In this document: piece after piece, positions 1 through 8,770 of the stretch
Numbering within the stretch: position 1 is the stretch's first letter
Layout: each line of letters opens with the position of its first letter
Source: Xanthomonas dyei
GTDB lineage: Bacteria > Pseudomonadota > Gammaproteobacteria > Xanthomonadales > Xanthomonadaceae
Direction: 5' to 3'
Length of the DNA: 64,000 nt
Assembly (NCBI RefSeq): GCF_002939865.1
Contig: NZ_MDEE01000017.1
Coordinates: 43,418 to 107,417, forward strand
The notes under the pieces: model-generated
What the model saw: the letters and a program-made list of their open reading frames with translations, nothing else
Databases searched by the model: none
What the model was told of the DNA's origin: nothing
Program-made: the position numbers and the translations under genes

Positions 1-788
1 CTGCCTTGCTGCTGGCACGCGCGCATTACCACACGCCGGTGGCGGGGTTTTCGATTCCCGCCGCCGAGCACAGCACCATCACCAGTTGGGGCCGCGAGCG
101 CGAGGTGGATGCCTACCGCAACATGCTCACGCAATTCGCGCGGCCGGGTTCCATCGTGGCCGTGGTGTCCGACAGCTACGACATCTATCGCGCCATTCGC
201 GAGCATTGGGGCACCACCTTGCGCGAAGAGATCATCGCCTCCGGCGCGACGGTGGTGATCCGCCCCGATTCCGGCGACCCGGTGGATGTGGTCGAACAGT
301 GCCTGCTATTGCTGGACGAGGCCTTCGGGCATCAGGTCAACGGCAAGGGCTACAAGGTGCTCAACCATGTGCGCGTGATCCAGGGCGACGGCATCAATCC
401 GCAGTCGTTGCGTGCCATTCTGGAGCGCATCACTGCGGCCGGTTATGCCGCCGACAACGTCGCCTTCGGCATGGGCGGTGCGTTGCTGCAGAAGGTGGAT
501 CGCGACACGCAGAAGTTCGCGTTGAAGTGCTCGGCGGTGCGTGTAGATGGGCAGTGGATCGATGTCTACAAGGACCCGATCACCGACCAGGGCAAGCAGA
601 GCAAGCGTGGTCGGCTGACCCTGCTGCGCGACCGTCGCGATGGCAGTTACCGCAGTGCGTTGCTCGACGAGGTAGCTGCCAGCACCGACAGCGAAGATGC
701 GTTGGTGACGGTGTGGGAAAACGGCGCGATGCAGCAGGAATGGACGTTGGAGCAGGTGCGCGCGCGTGCCGATGCCGCCCGGCGCTGA
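1..788 (+). CDS. nadV: Nicotinamide phosphoribosyltransferase, 3' part (5' end outside window)
   Basis: The reading frame is already open at the window edge, so the N-terminus is missing. The product should convert nicotinamide and PRPP to NMN in NAD salvage in the cytoplasm. It follows the NAMPT/NadV pattern closely: IPAAEHSTIT near the start, SDSYDIY, the RPDSGDP phosphate-binding stretch, VIQGDGIN, FGMGGALLQKVDRDTQ, then FKDP-like YKDPITD and SKRGRLTLLRD. These correspond in order to motifs in the second half of vertebrate NAMPT. The stop overlaps or touches the possible starts of the next gene, suggesting translational coupling. Not the NadE or PncB branch: the GDGIN and GGALLQK motifs are NAMPT-like. 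Confidence 0.93.
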   Translation, partial: ALLLARAHYHTPVAGFSIPAAEHSTITSWGREREVDAYRNMLTQFARPGSIVAVVSDSYDIYRAIREHWGTTLREEIIASGATVVIRPDSGDPVDVVEQCLLLLDEAFGHQVNGKGYKVLNHVRVIQGDGINPQSLRAILERITAAGYAADNVAFGMGGALLQKVDRDTQKFALKCSAVRVDGQWIDVYKDPITDQGKQSKRGRLTLLRDRRDGSYRSALLDEVAASTDSEDALVTVWENGAMQQEWTLEQVRARADAARR

Positions 789-804
789 CGGCTTGCGTGC
801 AGGC

Positions 805-1911
805 ATGCCCATGCCCGCTTCCATCGACGCTGTGCCGCTGCTGCCGGCCTCACCGCTGTTGGCACAGTTGCGCGCCACGGCACCCAACCTGCAGCGGCGC
901 GTGCCGCTGCAGGGCGACAGCAATCGATGGCATGCCTTGCAGGTCGGCGCACGCCGCTATCGGGTTGCGTTGCCGATCACGTTGACGCCGTACGCCTCGG
1001 TGCGGCCCTGTTCGGCGCGCTGCGGGTTTTGTTCGGAGAATCTGCGGCAGCACGCGGGCGGTCTGGCGGGGGCGATGCTGCGTCCGGGCCCGGACTATTT
1101 CGCGCAGTTGCGCAGCGCACTGCAGCTGCTGCATGCGGTGCCGTTGTCGTATTCGTTGTCGGGCCTGGAAATGACCGACGACGCGCAGTGGCTGCTGACC
1201 TTGCTGCACACCTTGGCCACTACCGCCAATGGCCCGCGCGTCGAGCAGCGCGTGCTGTACAGCAATGGTGCAGGCCTGGCGCGTGCGCACGCTGAGCGTC
1301 TGCTCGATGCGCTGGTCGATTTCGGCGTGTCCTGGATCGAGCTGTCGCGTCACCACCCGTTGCAGGCGCGCAACGACGCGATCATGCGCTTCCGTGCGGG
1401 CGAGCCCATCGCCGATGCCACGACGTTCGTGCAGACCGCACGTCGCATTGCTGCACGTCTGCCGGTGCGGCTGGTGTGCATCGTGCAACGGGATGGGGTG
1501 TGCAGCGCAGAGGAGATCGCGCGGTATATCGCGTGGGCGCGCAGCTGCGGCGCAGGTCAGGTGATCTTCCGCGAGTTGTCGCGGCTGGATGATGCGTATC
1601 GCAACAACGGCACGTTGCGTTACATCGAGCAGCACCGCATCGGTGTGGAGCACCTGCTGGCCGAGTGCATGCAGCAGCCGTGGTGGTCGCGTTGGCAGCT
1701 GGACGGCATGACGGAAGGGTATTACTTCTGGAATGTGCGGATGCGCAGCGACGATGGCATGCAGGTGGTGTTCGAAAGCGCCGACTACGCGGCGATGCAC
1801 GCGCGCCATGCCACCGGCGATGTGTACAAGCTGGTGTTCTTCGCCAATGGTCGGTTGTGCGCGGGGTGGGACCCGGATGCCGATGTGCTGTGGGACGCAG
1901 CAGATGGATGA
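805..1911 (+). CDS. Radical SAM protein of unknown substrate
   Basis: About 368 residues. A CxxxCxxC cluster (CSARCGFC, preceded by PYASVRP) about 70-80 residues from the start marks the [4Fe-4S] site of radical SAM enzymes that cleave S-adenosylmethionine. The SLSGLEMTDD and VLYSNGAGLA stretches fit later strands of the radical SAM barrel. The tail has the form YYFWNVRMRSDDGMQVVFES and a single late Cys (LCAGWDP). Start is uncertain: GTG 766, ATG 772, ATG 805 and ATG 811 are all in frame, and the earlier ones overlap nadV. It overlaps the next gene by 8 bases. I cannot name the substrate; proximity to nadV and a methylase-like gene suggests nucleotide or nucleic-acid chemistry, which is inference only. 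Confidence 0.85.
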   Translation: MPMPASIDAVPLLPASPLLAQLRATAPNLQRRVPLQGDSNRWHALQVGARRYRVALPITLTPYASVRPCSARCGFCSENLRQHAGGLAGAMLRPGPDYFAQLRSALQLLHAVPLSYSLSGLEMTDDAQWLLTLLHTLATTANGPRVEQRVLYSNGAGLARAHAERLLDALVDFGVSWIELSRHHPLQARNDAIMRFRAGEPIADATTFVQTARRIAARLPVRLVCIVQRDGVCSAEEIARYIAWARSCGAGQVIFRELSRLDDAYRNNGTLRYIEQHRIGVEHLLAECMQQPWWSRWQLDGMTEGYYFWNVRMRSDDGMQVVFESADYAAMHARHATGDVYKLVFFANGRLCAGWDPDADVLWDAADG

Positions 1912-2968
1912 GTTCGATCAGCGCAGCTGGTGGACGCCGGCAGCCGATGATGCGGCCTGGGCACTGCCCGACGACCTGCGTGCGCGCGACCCACTCAACG
2001 GACGCGACTGTGGCTGGGTCAATCAGATGCGGCCGTTCGTGCGCCATTTCAGCCAGCCGGGCGAGCAGGTGTTCGACCCGTTCTGCGGATTCGGCAGTAC
2101 GTTGCTGGCCGCGTCCCTCGAAGGCCGCAACGCCCATGGCATGGAGATCGATGCGGCGCGTGCACAGCTGGCGCGTACGCGGTTGCAGCGGCACGGCGTG
2201 GATACGCCAATCGTGGTCGGCAGCCTGGTGCACACCGCACCCGCTGCGCCGATCGATCTGTGCTTGACCAACGTGCCGTATTTCGGTTGCCAGTGGCGCG
2301 GTGCGACGGTGGCGGAGCAACTGTATGCCAGCGCGGACTACGCGGGGTATCAGGCCGGCATGCGCGCGGTGTTTCACGCGCTGCGGCGGCAGTTGCTTCC
2401 GGGCGCGTTCGGCGTGGCCATGGTCGAAAATGTCCGTGTGGGCGGGCGCGTGATCCCGCAGGCCTGGGATCTGGGCCGGATACTGGGCAGCCTGTTCACC
2501 CTGTACGAGGAGCGGGTGCTGTGTTACCTGCGTCCTGCTGCTGGATTGGCATTTGCAGGCACCGACAGCAATCGTAGCCACGAATATGCGCTGATTTTTC
2601 AACACCGCCGCGTCCGGTTGGATGTACGGCAGGCGGCGCAGCTGCTACAGGCCGTGCAGGCGCTTGGCGTGCCGGTGGTGGTGCACGGCAGTTATGCGCG
2701 TTGGCTGCAATCGCCTGCGCTGGTGCCGCAAGGCCCGGCGGATCTGGATCTGATTCTGCGCGCCGAGCAGCCGCTGTGGGACCGCCTGACCGCTTGGTTG
2801 CAGATGCAGGGCTTCAGCCTGAGCCTGTGGGGCGAGCCTTGCCGCGCGCCAGTGGCGCTGGCGGCGGTGCGCGCGCATCACTACCTGCGCGCCGAGCGCA
2901 TTGGCGCCAATGGCAGCCACCTGCAGGTCGACCTGCAACTGCCAACGGATGAACCGCCGATGCCCTGA
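1904..2968 (+). CDS. DNA-methyltransferase-like protein with C-terminal nucleotidyltransferase-like domain
   Basis: 354 residues. The N-terminal part has the SAM-binding motif VFDPFCGFGSTLLAA (FxGxG type) near residues 55-70, a GMEID acidic strand end after it, and a TNVPYFG motif near residue 125. The last replaces the DPPY/NPPY catalytic loop of amino-methyltransferases and lacks the Asp/Asn-Pro-Pro form. The C-terminal part reads VVVHGSYARWL followed by ADLDLIL, the GS...DxD pattern of minimal nucleotidyltransferase folds. The start ATG lies 8 bases inside the radical SAM gene. The combination is unusual. It may modify a nucleic acid or nucleotide, but no restriction partner is visible, so I do not call it a restriction-modification enzyme. 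Confidence 0.72.
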   Translation: MDEFDQRSWWTPAADDAAWALPDDLRARDPLNGRDCGWVNQMRPFVRHFSQPGEQVFDPFCGFGSTLLAASLEGRNAHGMEIDAARAQLARTRLQRHGVDTPIVVGSLVHTAPAAPIDLCLTNVPYFGCQWRGATVAEQLYASADYAGYQAGMRAVFHALRRQLLPGAFGVAMVENVRVGGRVIPQAWDLGRILGSLFTLYEERVLCYLRPAAGLAFAGTDSNRSHEYALIFQHRRVRLDVRQAAQLLQAVQALGVPVVVHGSYARWLQSPALVPQGPADLDLILRAEQPLWDRLTAWLQMQGFSLSLWGEPCRAPVALAAVRAHHYLRAERIGANGSHLQVDLQLPTDEPPMP

Positions 2969-3041
2969 GCCGGTAACGCGACGCCGCGCGCACATCGGTT
3001 GCGGCTATGCTTTGGCCGGTTTTGGATGCCGGAGTCTTCCC

Positions 3042-3812
3042 ATGTCGTGTACTTCCCTGATCGCGCGCGGCGCGCTGCTTGCCGCGTTGGCAACCCTGGT
3101 CGGCTGCGGCGGCAGCAAGGGCGACAGCATGCTGATGCGCGAGTCGTTCAACTCCGACGACACCTATTCGCGCAGCGTGGCGGCCAGTTCGCCGCAAGCC
3201 TGCGAAGCCGCACGACGCGTGCTGTTGAGCCAGGGCTACGCCGTGACGCGTGCCGACGCTGCGGCGGTGGAAGGCAGCAAGAACTTCCAGCTGAAGGAAG
3301 CCGACCAGAGCGAGCAGCTCAATCTGCGCATTTCCTGCGCGGCACAGGATGGCGGCAAGGCGCAGATCTTCGTCAGCGCGCTGCAGGATCGATACGCATT
3401 GAAGAAGAGCTCGACCTCGGCCAGCGTCGGTGTCGGCGTGCTCGGCTCGTTGTCGTTGCCGGTGGGCAGCAGCGGCGATTCGCTCGTGCGCGTGTCCAGC
3501 ACCACGGTGCAGGACGCGGCCTTCTACAAGCGCTTTTTCGAACGGCTGAATTCGTATCTGCCCAAGGTGACCGAAGCGGCGCCTGCTGCCGCCACCGCGA
3601 TGCCTGCGCCGGTACCGGCAGCGCCGCACCCGCCGGCGGCGGCACCAGCCGCATCGCCGACACCGGCGGTCAGCGCGCCTGGTACACCAGCCGCTGCAGC
3701 ACCGAGCCCAACCACCGTCGAGCAGCCGCCGGTCGCGCCGTTGCCGGTCGAAGCGCAGGACCCGCCGCCGGCGCCGGCCAACGTGCCGCAGGAACCTGCC
3801 ACGCAGCCGTGA
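3042..3812 (+). CDS. DUF2242-type lipoprotein with Pro/Ala-rich tail
   Basis: 256 residues. The start is the ATG at 3042, which gives a short lipoprotein signal ending in ATLVGCGG (lipobox-like LVGC). The middle, about residues 25-170, carries the EAARRVLLSQGYAV and KNFQLKEADQSEQLNLRISC stretches that I associate with DUF2242 lipoproteins of Xanthomonadaceae. The SLSLPVGSSGDSLVRVSSTTVQDAAFYKRFF region belongs to the same domain. The last 80 or so residues are a Pro/Ala linker of the sort that spans the periplasm or cell wall. The function is unknown. It stands apart from the preceding MTase-like gene by about 70 bases. Confidence 0.8.
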   Translation: MSCTSLIARGALLAALATLVGCGGSKGDSMLMRESFNSDDTYSRSVAASSPQACEAARRVLLSQGYAVTRADAAAVEGSKNFQLKEADQSEQLNLRISCAAQDGGKAQIFVSALQDRYALKKSSTSASVGVGVLGSLSLPVGSSGDSLVRVSSTTVQDAAFYKRFFERLNSYLPKVTEAAPAAATAMPAPVPAAPHPPAAAPAASPTPAVSAPGTPAAAAPSPTTVEQPPVAPLPVEAQDPPPAPANVPQEPATQP

Positions 3813-3936
3813 CGCGCGATTCACGCACCGGTCCAAAGCCTGAATAGAGGGGTTTGCGCTTCACGTTGTGTTCTCGACCGACTGGCCAGAGTGCAACCAT
3901 GGCTCGCCGAATCGGCGAGAACGATGGAGACGTACG

Positions 3937-4314
3937 ATGAAAATGCGCAATTCCCTGATGGGTATGTCCCTGATCGCTCTGATGGCGACGAGCACCTTCG
4001 CGCAAGCGCAGAACTACTCGCAGCACCGCTATACGACGGCAGACGAAGGCCGCAGGTTCAATGACGGCACCCGCGTGCGCTGCAAGAACGTCGAGGTGCA
4101 AAAGAACTCCACCGACCCGAATCGCATTGGTGGCACGCTTGCAGGTGCGGCCATCGGCGGTCTGCTGGGTAACCAAGTTGGTGGCGGTAACGGCAAGAAG
4201 CTCGCTACCGTGGCAGGCGCGGTGGCTGGTGGCGCGGCAGGCCGCACCATCCAGGGCAATCGTCAGCAGGCCAATGGCAATCGTCAGGTCGAGCGCGTCT
4301 GCGAACGCCGCTGA
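3937..4314 (+). CDS. Glycine-zipper 2TM (17-kDa surface-antigen-like) protein
   Basis: 125 residues. An N-terminal signal peptide (MKMRNSLMGMSLIALMATSTFAQA) is followed by a charged segment and then a glycine-zipper stretch, GGTLAGAAIGGLLGNQVGGGNGKK and GAVAGGAAGRTIQ. This is the pattern of the glycine-zipper 2TM/Rickettsia 17-kDa antigen family of small envelope proteins. The tail RQVERVCERR resembles related proteins that end in a Cys-containing motif. Role probably structural in the outer membrane or periplasm. The ATG at 3937 is chosen because it directly precedes the signal peptide; a rho-independent terminator follows the stop. Confidence 0.87.
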   Translation: MKMRNSLMGMSLIALMATSTFAQAQNYSQHRYTTADEGRRFNDGTRVRCKNVEVQKNSTDPNRIGGTLAGAAIGGLLGNQVGGGNGKKLATVAGAVAGGAAGRTIQGNRQQANGNRQVERVCERR

Positions 4315-4335
4315 GCTTGATGAAGTGACGCTACG

Positions 4336-4362
4336 AGCCCCGGCCCTGCCGGGGCTTTCTTG
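4336..4362 (+). terminator. Rho-independent terminator after the glycine-zipper gene
   Basis: A 9-bp GC-rich stem AGCCCCGGC / GCCGGGGCT with a CCT loop is followed by TTTCTTG. It lies 22 bases after the stop of the 17-kDa-antigen-like gene. Confidence 0.85.
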
Positions 4363-4406
4363 TATTGCAGGAGCAGCGCCGTGCTGCCGATCCACCTCTC
4401 CGATCA

Positions 4407-5804
4407 ATGAGTGCATCCCGGGTGCAGAGCAGACGATGGCTGCCGCGACCGGCGCGCGCAGTGCGTGAGCCGCAGGCGGCAGGCCGCCGCATGACCGTGC
4501 TGCTCTGTGCCGTGGCGCTGTGCGGTCTGCAGCTGTCGCAAGTGGCCGCTGCTGCGCCAAGTCAAACGGCCAGCGCGGCCGCACCCGATTGCGTGGAAGC
4601 GCTGTTGCGGCGATTGGGGTGGAGCATCAACAGTGCGGCGGTCAGCGCGCCAATGATCCAGCGCGGCGCACCCTGCACGCGGGGCTCGCTTGACCAGGCG
4701 CGCGCAGCGGGCGATCTGCAGATCACACTGCCGGCCGGCTGGGACACGCAGCAACGCGGCGCAGCGCTGAGAGCATTGCTGGACGATACCGCCAGCCAGT
4801 GCGCCTACGGATTCGACGTTGGCGCTGCCACACGGCGCGCCGTCGCCCAGTTGCAAGACAATCCGCATTACCGGTTTTCTGCGCTGCAACTGGGCTGGAT
4901 CGGCTTCGGCTGGCGTGGCGCCGCTGCACAGGGCTGGAGTGGATTCAAGAGCTTCGGCCGCGGCTATCAGCCACGCGGCAGCAATGCGCAGGCGCTGGAC
5001 GCGTTCTATCGCGGGCAGGTGCGTTCCGAATGCGGCGTGGGGCGGCAGGTCGCCCAGCTCGCCACGCAGCGCGAGCTGTATGGCGATGCCGGATTCGATC
5101 AGGTATTCACCCCAGGCGAACTGTCGATCGGTACATTTTTGACCCTGCACGACACCGACAGCATCCTGCTCGGCGCACATGCCGGCGAATTTTTTGCCGA
5201 CGGCAAGGCGGTGAAGACCTCCCGGCTCGGACGCCAGGCGTTCGTCGGTGCACCCGGCTTCATCGCGCATGTATTCGACAAGGCATATCTGGACGACATC
5301 CATAACCAGGCCGAAAACTTTGTGGTGGTGGATGTCAGCGATGCGGCGGCGCAGGCGCTTGCCCGGCACGGCGGCTTTGCGCACTACGACGCGCTCAACC
5401 GGCAGATCTGGGAGCTTTCCAGGCAGCTGCGCGGGCCCGGCAAACGACGGTTCGAGCGGTTGCTGTACGAGCGCGACGCGGCGTTGCGGGCAACGCTGGA
5501 CCCGCAGCAACAGGCGCGCTTGCAGGAACTGCAGACGTTGCTGGACGACCCGTTCTATCAAGGCTTTCTGGTGTACGTGCACCCCAAAGGCACCAAGCCG
5601 ATCGGCTATCACGTCGCGCGCCTGCTCGATCGCAACCCGCGCACGCCGTATGCAATCGAGCTGACCTTGCACACTCTGCGCACCACCTTGTACTGGCGAT
5701 GGATCGATTGGCAACTGCAACAGTGCGGCGCCAGCACCGTCACGGAACAATCCATTGAAAATTCCGCCACGCCGGCGTACGCCCGGCGTGGCACCCTGCA
5801 CTGA
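4407..5804 (+). CDS. Secreted protein with transglutaminase (Tgl)-like motifs
   Basis: 465 residues. The start at ATG 4407 gives an N-terminus with twin Arg residues and a hydrophobic stretch ending in QVAAAAP; the ATG at 4491 is an alternative that leaves a shorter signal. I do not recognise it as a named family. Residues about 195-330 resemble, from memory, the catalytic region of Bacillus spore transglutaminase Tgl: SEC (Cys209 preceded by Glu208), REL(Y)G..FD..F, then QAENFVVVDVSD (Glu303) and GGFAHYD (His326), matching FEC, GEN and FAH in Tgl. If right, it would crosslink or modify proteins outside the cytoplasm. This is a remote inference; the rest of the protein is unassigned. Confidence 0.55.
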   Translation: MSASRVQSRRWLPRPARAVREPQAAGRRMTVLLCAVALCGLQLSQVAAAAPSQTASAAAPDCVEALLRRLGWSINSAAVSAPMIQRGAPCTRGSLDQARAAGDLQITLPAGWDTQQRGAALRALLDDTASQCAYGFDVGAATRRAVAQLQDNPHYRFSALQLGWIGFGWRGAAAQGWSGFKSFGRGYQPRGSNAQALDAFYRGQVRSECGVGRQVAQLATQRELYGDAGFDQVFTPGELSIGTFLTLHDTDSILLGAHAGEFFADGKAVKTSRLGRQAFVGAPGFIAHVFDKAYLDDIHNQAENFVVVDVSDAAAQALARHGGFAHYDALNRQIWELSRQLRGPGKRRFERLLYERDAALRATLDPQQQARLQELQTLLDDPFYQGFLVYVHPKGTKPIGYHVARLLDRNPRTPYAIELTLHTLRTTLYWRWIDWQLQQCGASTVTEQSIENSATPAYARRGTLH

Positions 5805-5824
5805 TCAGATCATGAGGAGTGGTT

Positions 5825-6766
5825 ATGGAACTGGGTATGGTGGGGTTGGGTCGCATGGGGGCCAACATGGCCGAGCGTCTGGTGCACGGCGGGCATCGTG
5901 TGCACGGCTACGATCCGGGCGCGAGCGCGCGTAGCGGCGCACAGGCCAAGGGCATTGTCACTGCCGATGCGCTGGCAGCGCTGGTCTCTGCGCTGCCGAG
6001 CCCGCGCGTGGTGTGGCTGATGGTGCCGGCGGGCAAGATCGTCGACGACACGCTGGCGCAACTGCTGCCGTTGTTGCAGGCCGGCGACATCGTCATCGAT
6101 GGCGGCAATTCGTATTACAAGGATTCGCAGCGTCGCGCGGCGCAATTGCAGGAAAGCGCTATTGCGTTCGTCGACTGCGGCACCAGCGGTGGCGTCTGGG
6201 GCTTGAAGGAAGGCTATAGCCTGATGGTGGGCGGGCAAGAGGCTGCAGTGACCACGCTGCATCCGATCCTGGCCACGCTGGCGCCTGCGCCGGACAAGGG
6301 CTGGGGGCGGGTGGGCCCGAGCGGTGCCGGCCACTTCACCAAGATGGTTCACAACGGCATCGAGTACGGAATGATGCAGGCCTACGCCGAAGGCTTCGCA
6401 CTGATGCAGCACAAGACCGATTTTGCGCTGGATCTGCACCAGGTCTCGGAGATCTGGCGCGACGGTAGCGTGGTGCGTTCGTGGTTGCTGGACCTGACCG
6501 CCGATGCGCTGCAACACAACCCGACCATGGACGGTATCGCGCCGTTCGTAGCCGACTCGGGCGAGGGTCGCTGGACGGTGGCCGAGGCGATCGACCTGGA
6601 AGTGTCCGCGCCGATCATCACGTTGTCGCTGATGGAGCGGCTGCGTTCGCGCGACAAGGATTCGTTTACCGACAAATTGCTGGCGGCCATGCGCAACCAG
6701 TTCGGCGGCCATGCAGTGAAGACCACCACCGCTGCAGCGCCGACGATCGGCAGCAAGGACGCGTAA
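5825..6766 (+). CDS. gnd: 6-phosphogluconate dehydrogenase, decarboxylating (short type)
   Basis: 313 residues, the length of the short YqeC/GntZ-like class rather than the 470-residue enteric Gnd. It oxidises 6-phosphogluconate to ribulose-5-phosphate and CO2, reducing NAD(P)+. Visible motifs: the Rossmann GMVGLGRMGANM at the N-terminus, IDGGNSYYKDS, FVDCGTSGGVWG (substrate-binding), and GPSGAGHFTKMVHNGIEYGMMQ with the catalytic Lys. ATG 5825 is chosen over GTG 5819 because of the AGGAG ribosome-binding site 7 bases upstream. Confidence 0.95.
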   Translation: MELGMVGLGRMGANMAERLVHGGHRVHGYDPGASARSGAQAKGIVTADALAALVSALPSPRVVWLMVPAGKIVDDTLAQLLPLLQAGDIVIDGGNSYYKDSQRRAAQLQESAIAFVDCGTSGGVWGLKEGYSLMVGGQEAAVTTLHPILATLAPAPDKGWGRVGPSGAGHFTKMVHNGIEYGMMQAYAEGFALMQHKTDFALDLHQVSEIWRDGSVVRSWLLDLTADALQHNPTMDGIAPFVADSGEGRWTVAEAIDLEVSAPIITLSLMERLRSRDKDSFTDKLLAAMRNQFGGHAVKTTTAAAPTIGSKDA

Positions 6767-7106
6767 GCGCGTCGCACAGATGGCCGCGATTGCCGACCGG
6801 CATCGCGGTCGTTGCTCGATTGGAATGCGCTCGATCCGCCTGCGCGTTCTACGCGTGGGCGATGCTGCTCACGATGTGTGTCGCTCGACCCTCAGCGGCC
6901 ACGGTTTTATTTCAGATCTGCGTGCCTGATGTAGCGCGTGTTCGGCGGCTAAAAGCCATGGCGCGGTGCGCCAATGCGATGCAGCGACGCTGCGTGTGCA
7001 TGCGTCACGCGTATGGCACGGTTTTAAGTCGGCAGCGCACGATGGCCAAACATTGTCATGCATCGGCTGCACGCCTTACGCGCGCAAGCAGCCGATGCCT
7101 TTGTCA
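6767..7106. other. Intergenic, 340 bp between convergent gnd and oxidoreductase genes
   Basis: No convincing gene. A 9-bp hairpin, GGCCGCGAT (6782-6790) with ATCGCGGTC (6802-6810) and one G.T pair, lies just after gnd and may act as a terminator, but it has no T-tract. Confidence 0.5.
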
Positions 7107-8165
7107 TCAAAGCGTGCGCTTACCATCCAGCCATTGCACCTGCCCGGTCGCAGCGCTGTGCTGCGCCAGTTCCAGCAAGTGCATGAGTTGTACCGCTTCT
7201 GCGCCATCGACCGGTGCCGGGCCGGTGCCTGCCAACGCATCGCGGAAGGCCGCATAGCACTGCCGGTAATCGCCGGCCTGATTCTCGGGTTGATGGGTGT
7301 GTACGCGGCCTTCTTCATCCACGCGGGTGAGCGTGCCCGGCAACGGATCCACGCCCCAGCCCACCGTGCCCGGGCGTCGCCCGGCGCGCAGCTGGTCTTC
7401 CTGGGTGTCCAGGCCGTGCTTGAGATAACTGCCGCGTGTGCCATGCACGGCAAACCGCAGGCGGTTGTTGGCGACCAGCGAGCCGGCATGCAGGATCGCG
7501 CGCAGCCGCGGGTAGTGCAGGGTGACGTGGAAATAATCGTCGCTGCGCGCCTGGCTGCGCTGGCGCTGCAAATCCGCAGCGATCGCCTGCGGTGCGCCGA
7601 ACAGTTGCAAAGCCTGGTCGAGCAGATGCGGCCCCAGGTCGTACCACAGGCCGGCACCGGGGATGTCGCTTTCGCGCCAGCGGTCGCGGACCTGCGGCCG
7701 ATAGCGGTCGAAGTGCGAATGAAATTCCACTACCTCGCCGAGTTGGCCTTCGTCGATCAGGCGTCGCACGGTGAGAAAGTCGGCATCCCAGCGTCGGTTC
7801 TGGAACACGCTGATGATGCGCCCGGCAGCTGCTGCAGCGTCGACCATGGCGCGCGCTTGCGCGGCGTCCAGGGCGAAGGGTTTGTCGACCAGCACATGCT
7901 TGCCCGCGGCCAGCGCCTGCAACGCGAAGGGCGCGTGCGTTTGATTGGGCGTGGCAAGCACCACCGCGTCTAGCGCGGGGTCGGCCAACGCACTGTCGAG
8001 GTCGGCAACGACGGTGACCTCGGGGAAATCGGCTTGTACCTGCTGCGATTTGGAAGAGACCACGCTGTGCAAGCGCAGCCCTGGCGTGCTGGCGATCAGC
8101 GGCGCATGGAAGGTGTGGCCGGCATAGCCGTAGCCGACGACAGCCAGATTGAACGGTTTAGCCAT
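7107..8165 (-). CDS. Gfo/Idh/MocA-family oxidoreductase
   Basis: 352 residues. The N-terminal Rossmann fold begins AVVGYGYAGHTFHAPLI. The middle strand reads VVLATPNQTHAPFALQALAAGKHVLVDKPFAL, with the family's [ED]KP motif in the form DKP. The C-terminal half is the typical alpha/beta substrate domain (YDLGPHLLDQALQLFGAP, the His-containing motif). Such enzymes use NAD(P) on sugars or inositols; the substrate cannot be read. It resembles E. coli YdgJ/YhhX-type proteins in outline. It converges on gnd. Confidence 0.9.
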   Translation of the reverse strand: MAKPFNLAVVGYGYAGHTFHAPLIASTPGLRLHSVVSSKSQQVQADFPEVTVVADLDSALADPALDAVVLATPNQTHAPFALQALAAGKHVLVDKPFALDAAQARAMVDAAAAAGRIISVFQNRRWDADFLTVRRLIDEGQLGEVVEFHSHFDRYRPQVRDRWRESDIPGAGLWYDLGPHLLDQALQLFGAPQAIAADLQRQRSQARSDDYFHVTLHYPRLRAILHAGSLVANNRLRFAVHGTRGSYLKHGLDTQEDQLRAGRRPGTVGWGVDPLPGTLTRVDEEGRVHTHQPENQAGDYRQCYAAFRDALAGTGPAPVDGAEAVQLMHLLELAQHSAATGQVQWLDGKRTL

Positions 8166-8314
8166 TGAAAACGGTTCATCGCAACGAACGAAGGAGTGTG
8201 CATGTTATTGCACACACCCGTGTGCGCCGGGTTCACAACCTCTGCATGCAACGGTCACGTGTACGCGACGACCACCACCGCAAGCTGCAGCCACATTCAA
8301 CAGGAGCGATTCGA

Positions 8315-8686
8315 ATGAAGAACATGATGCATGCACGTAAGCTGTTGGCGCTGGCGTTGTCGCTCGGCCTGACCCTGGGTGCTTCGCAGGCATTCGCCGC
8401 ACCGCAGGACATGGGCGCGCACAAAGATCACGCCGCCGGTATGAATGAATCCAAGAAGCCGGTTACCGATACCTGGATCACCACCAAGGTCAAGGCCGAT
8501 CTGCTGGCCACCGACAATGTGTCCGGCACCGACGTCAAGGTGGAGACCAAGAACGGCATCGTGATGTTGACCGGTTCGGTTGCGACCCAGGCTGAGCACG
8601 ACAAGGCCGTGGCTGTCGCCAAGGGCATCGAAGGCGTCAAGAGCGTAAAGTCGACCGGCCTGAAGGTCGTCGCTGCGAAGAAGTAA
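8315..8686 (+). CDS. Periplasmic BON-domain protein
   Basis: 123 residues. A signal peptide of about 30 residues ends in SQAFAAP. A His/Asp/Lys-containing linker follows, then a BON domain from about residue 50: DTWITTKVKADLLATD, VKVETKNGIVMLTGSVATQAEHDKAVAVAKGIEGVKSVKS. BON domains (OsmY-like) bind membranes or ligands and are often stress-induced. The ATG at 8315 is chosen for the AGGAG site 7-12 bases upstream and the signal peptide right after. A strong terminator follows. Confidence 0.92.
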   Translation: MKNMMHARKLLALALSLGLTLGASQAFAAPQDMGAHKDHAAGMNESKKPVTDTWITTKVKADLLATDNVSGTDVKVETKNGIVMLTGSVATQAEHDKAVAVAKGIEGVKSVKSTGLKVVAAKK

Positions 8687-8743
8687 GCGCAGCCGCTGCG
8701 AATGCCGGGCCAGCTGCGGCGAGGCGGCTGAACCGGGCACCAG

Positions 8744-8770
8744 GCGCACTCTACGGAGTGCGCTTTTTTA
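8744..8770 (+). terminator. Rho-independent terminator after the BON-domain gene
   Basis: Perfect 8-bp stem GCGCACTC / GAGTGCGC around a TACG loop (closing C-G, hence a UNCG-type tetraloop in RNA), followed by a six-T run at 8764-8769. Confidence 0.93.

Noticed and set aside
1904..2968. Restriction-modification methyltransferase
   Set aside because: No endonuclease gene is adjacent, the catalytic loop is not DPPY/NPPY, and there is an unrelated NTase-like C-terminus.
7107..8165. Calling the Gfo/Idh/MocA gene as inositol dehydrogenase
   Set aside because: Fold motifs are clear but nothing fixes the substrate.
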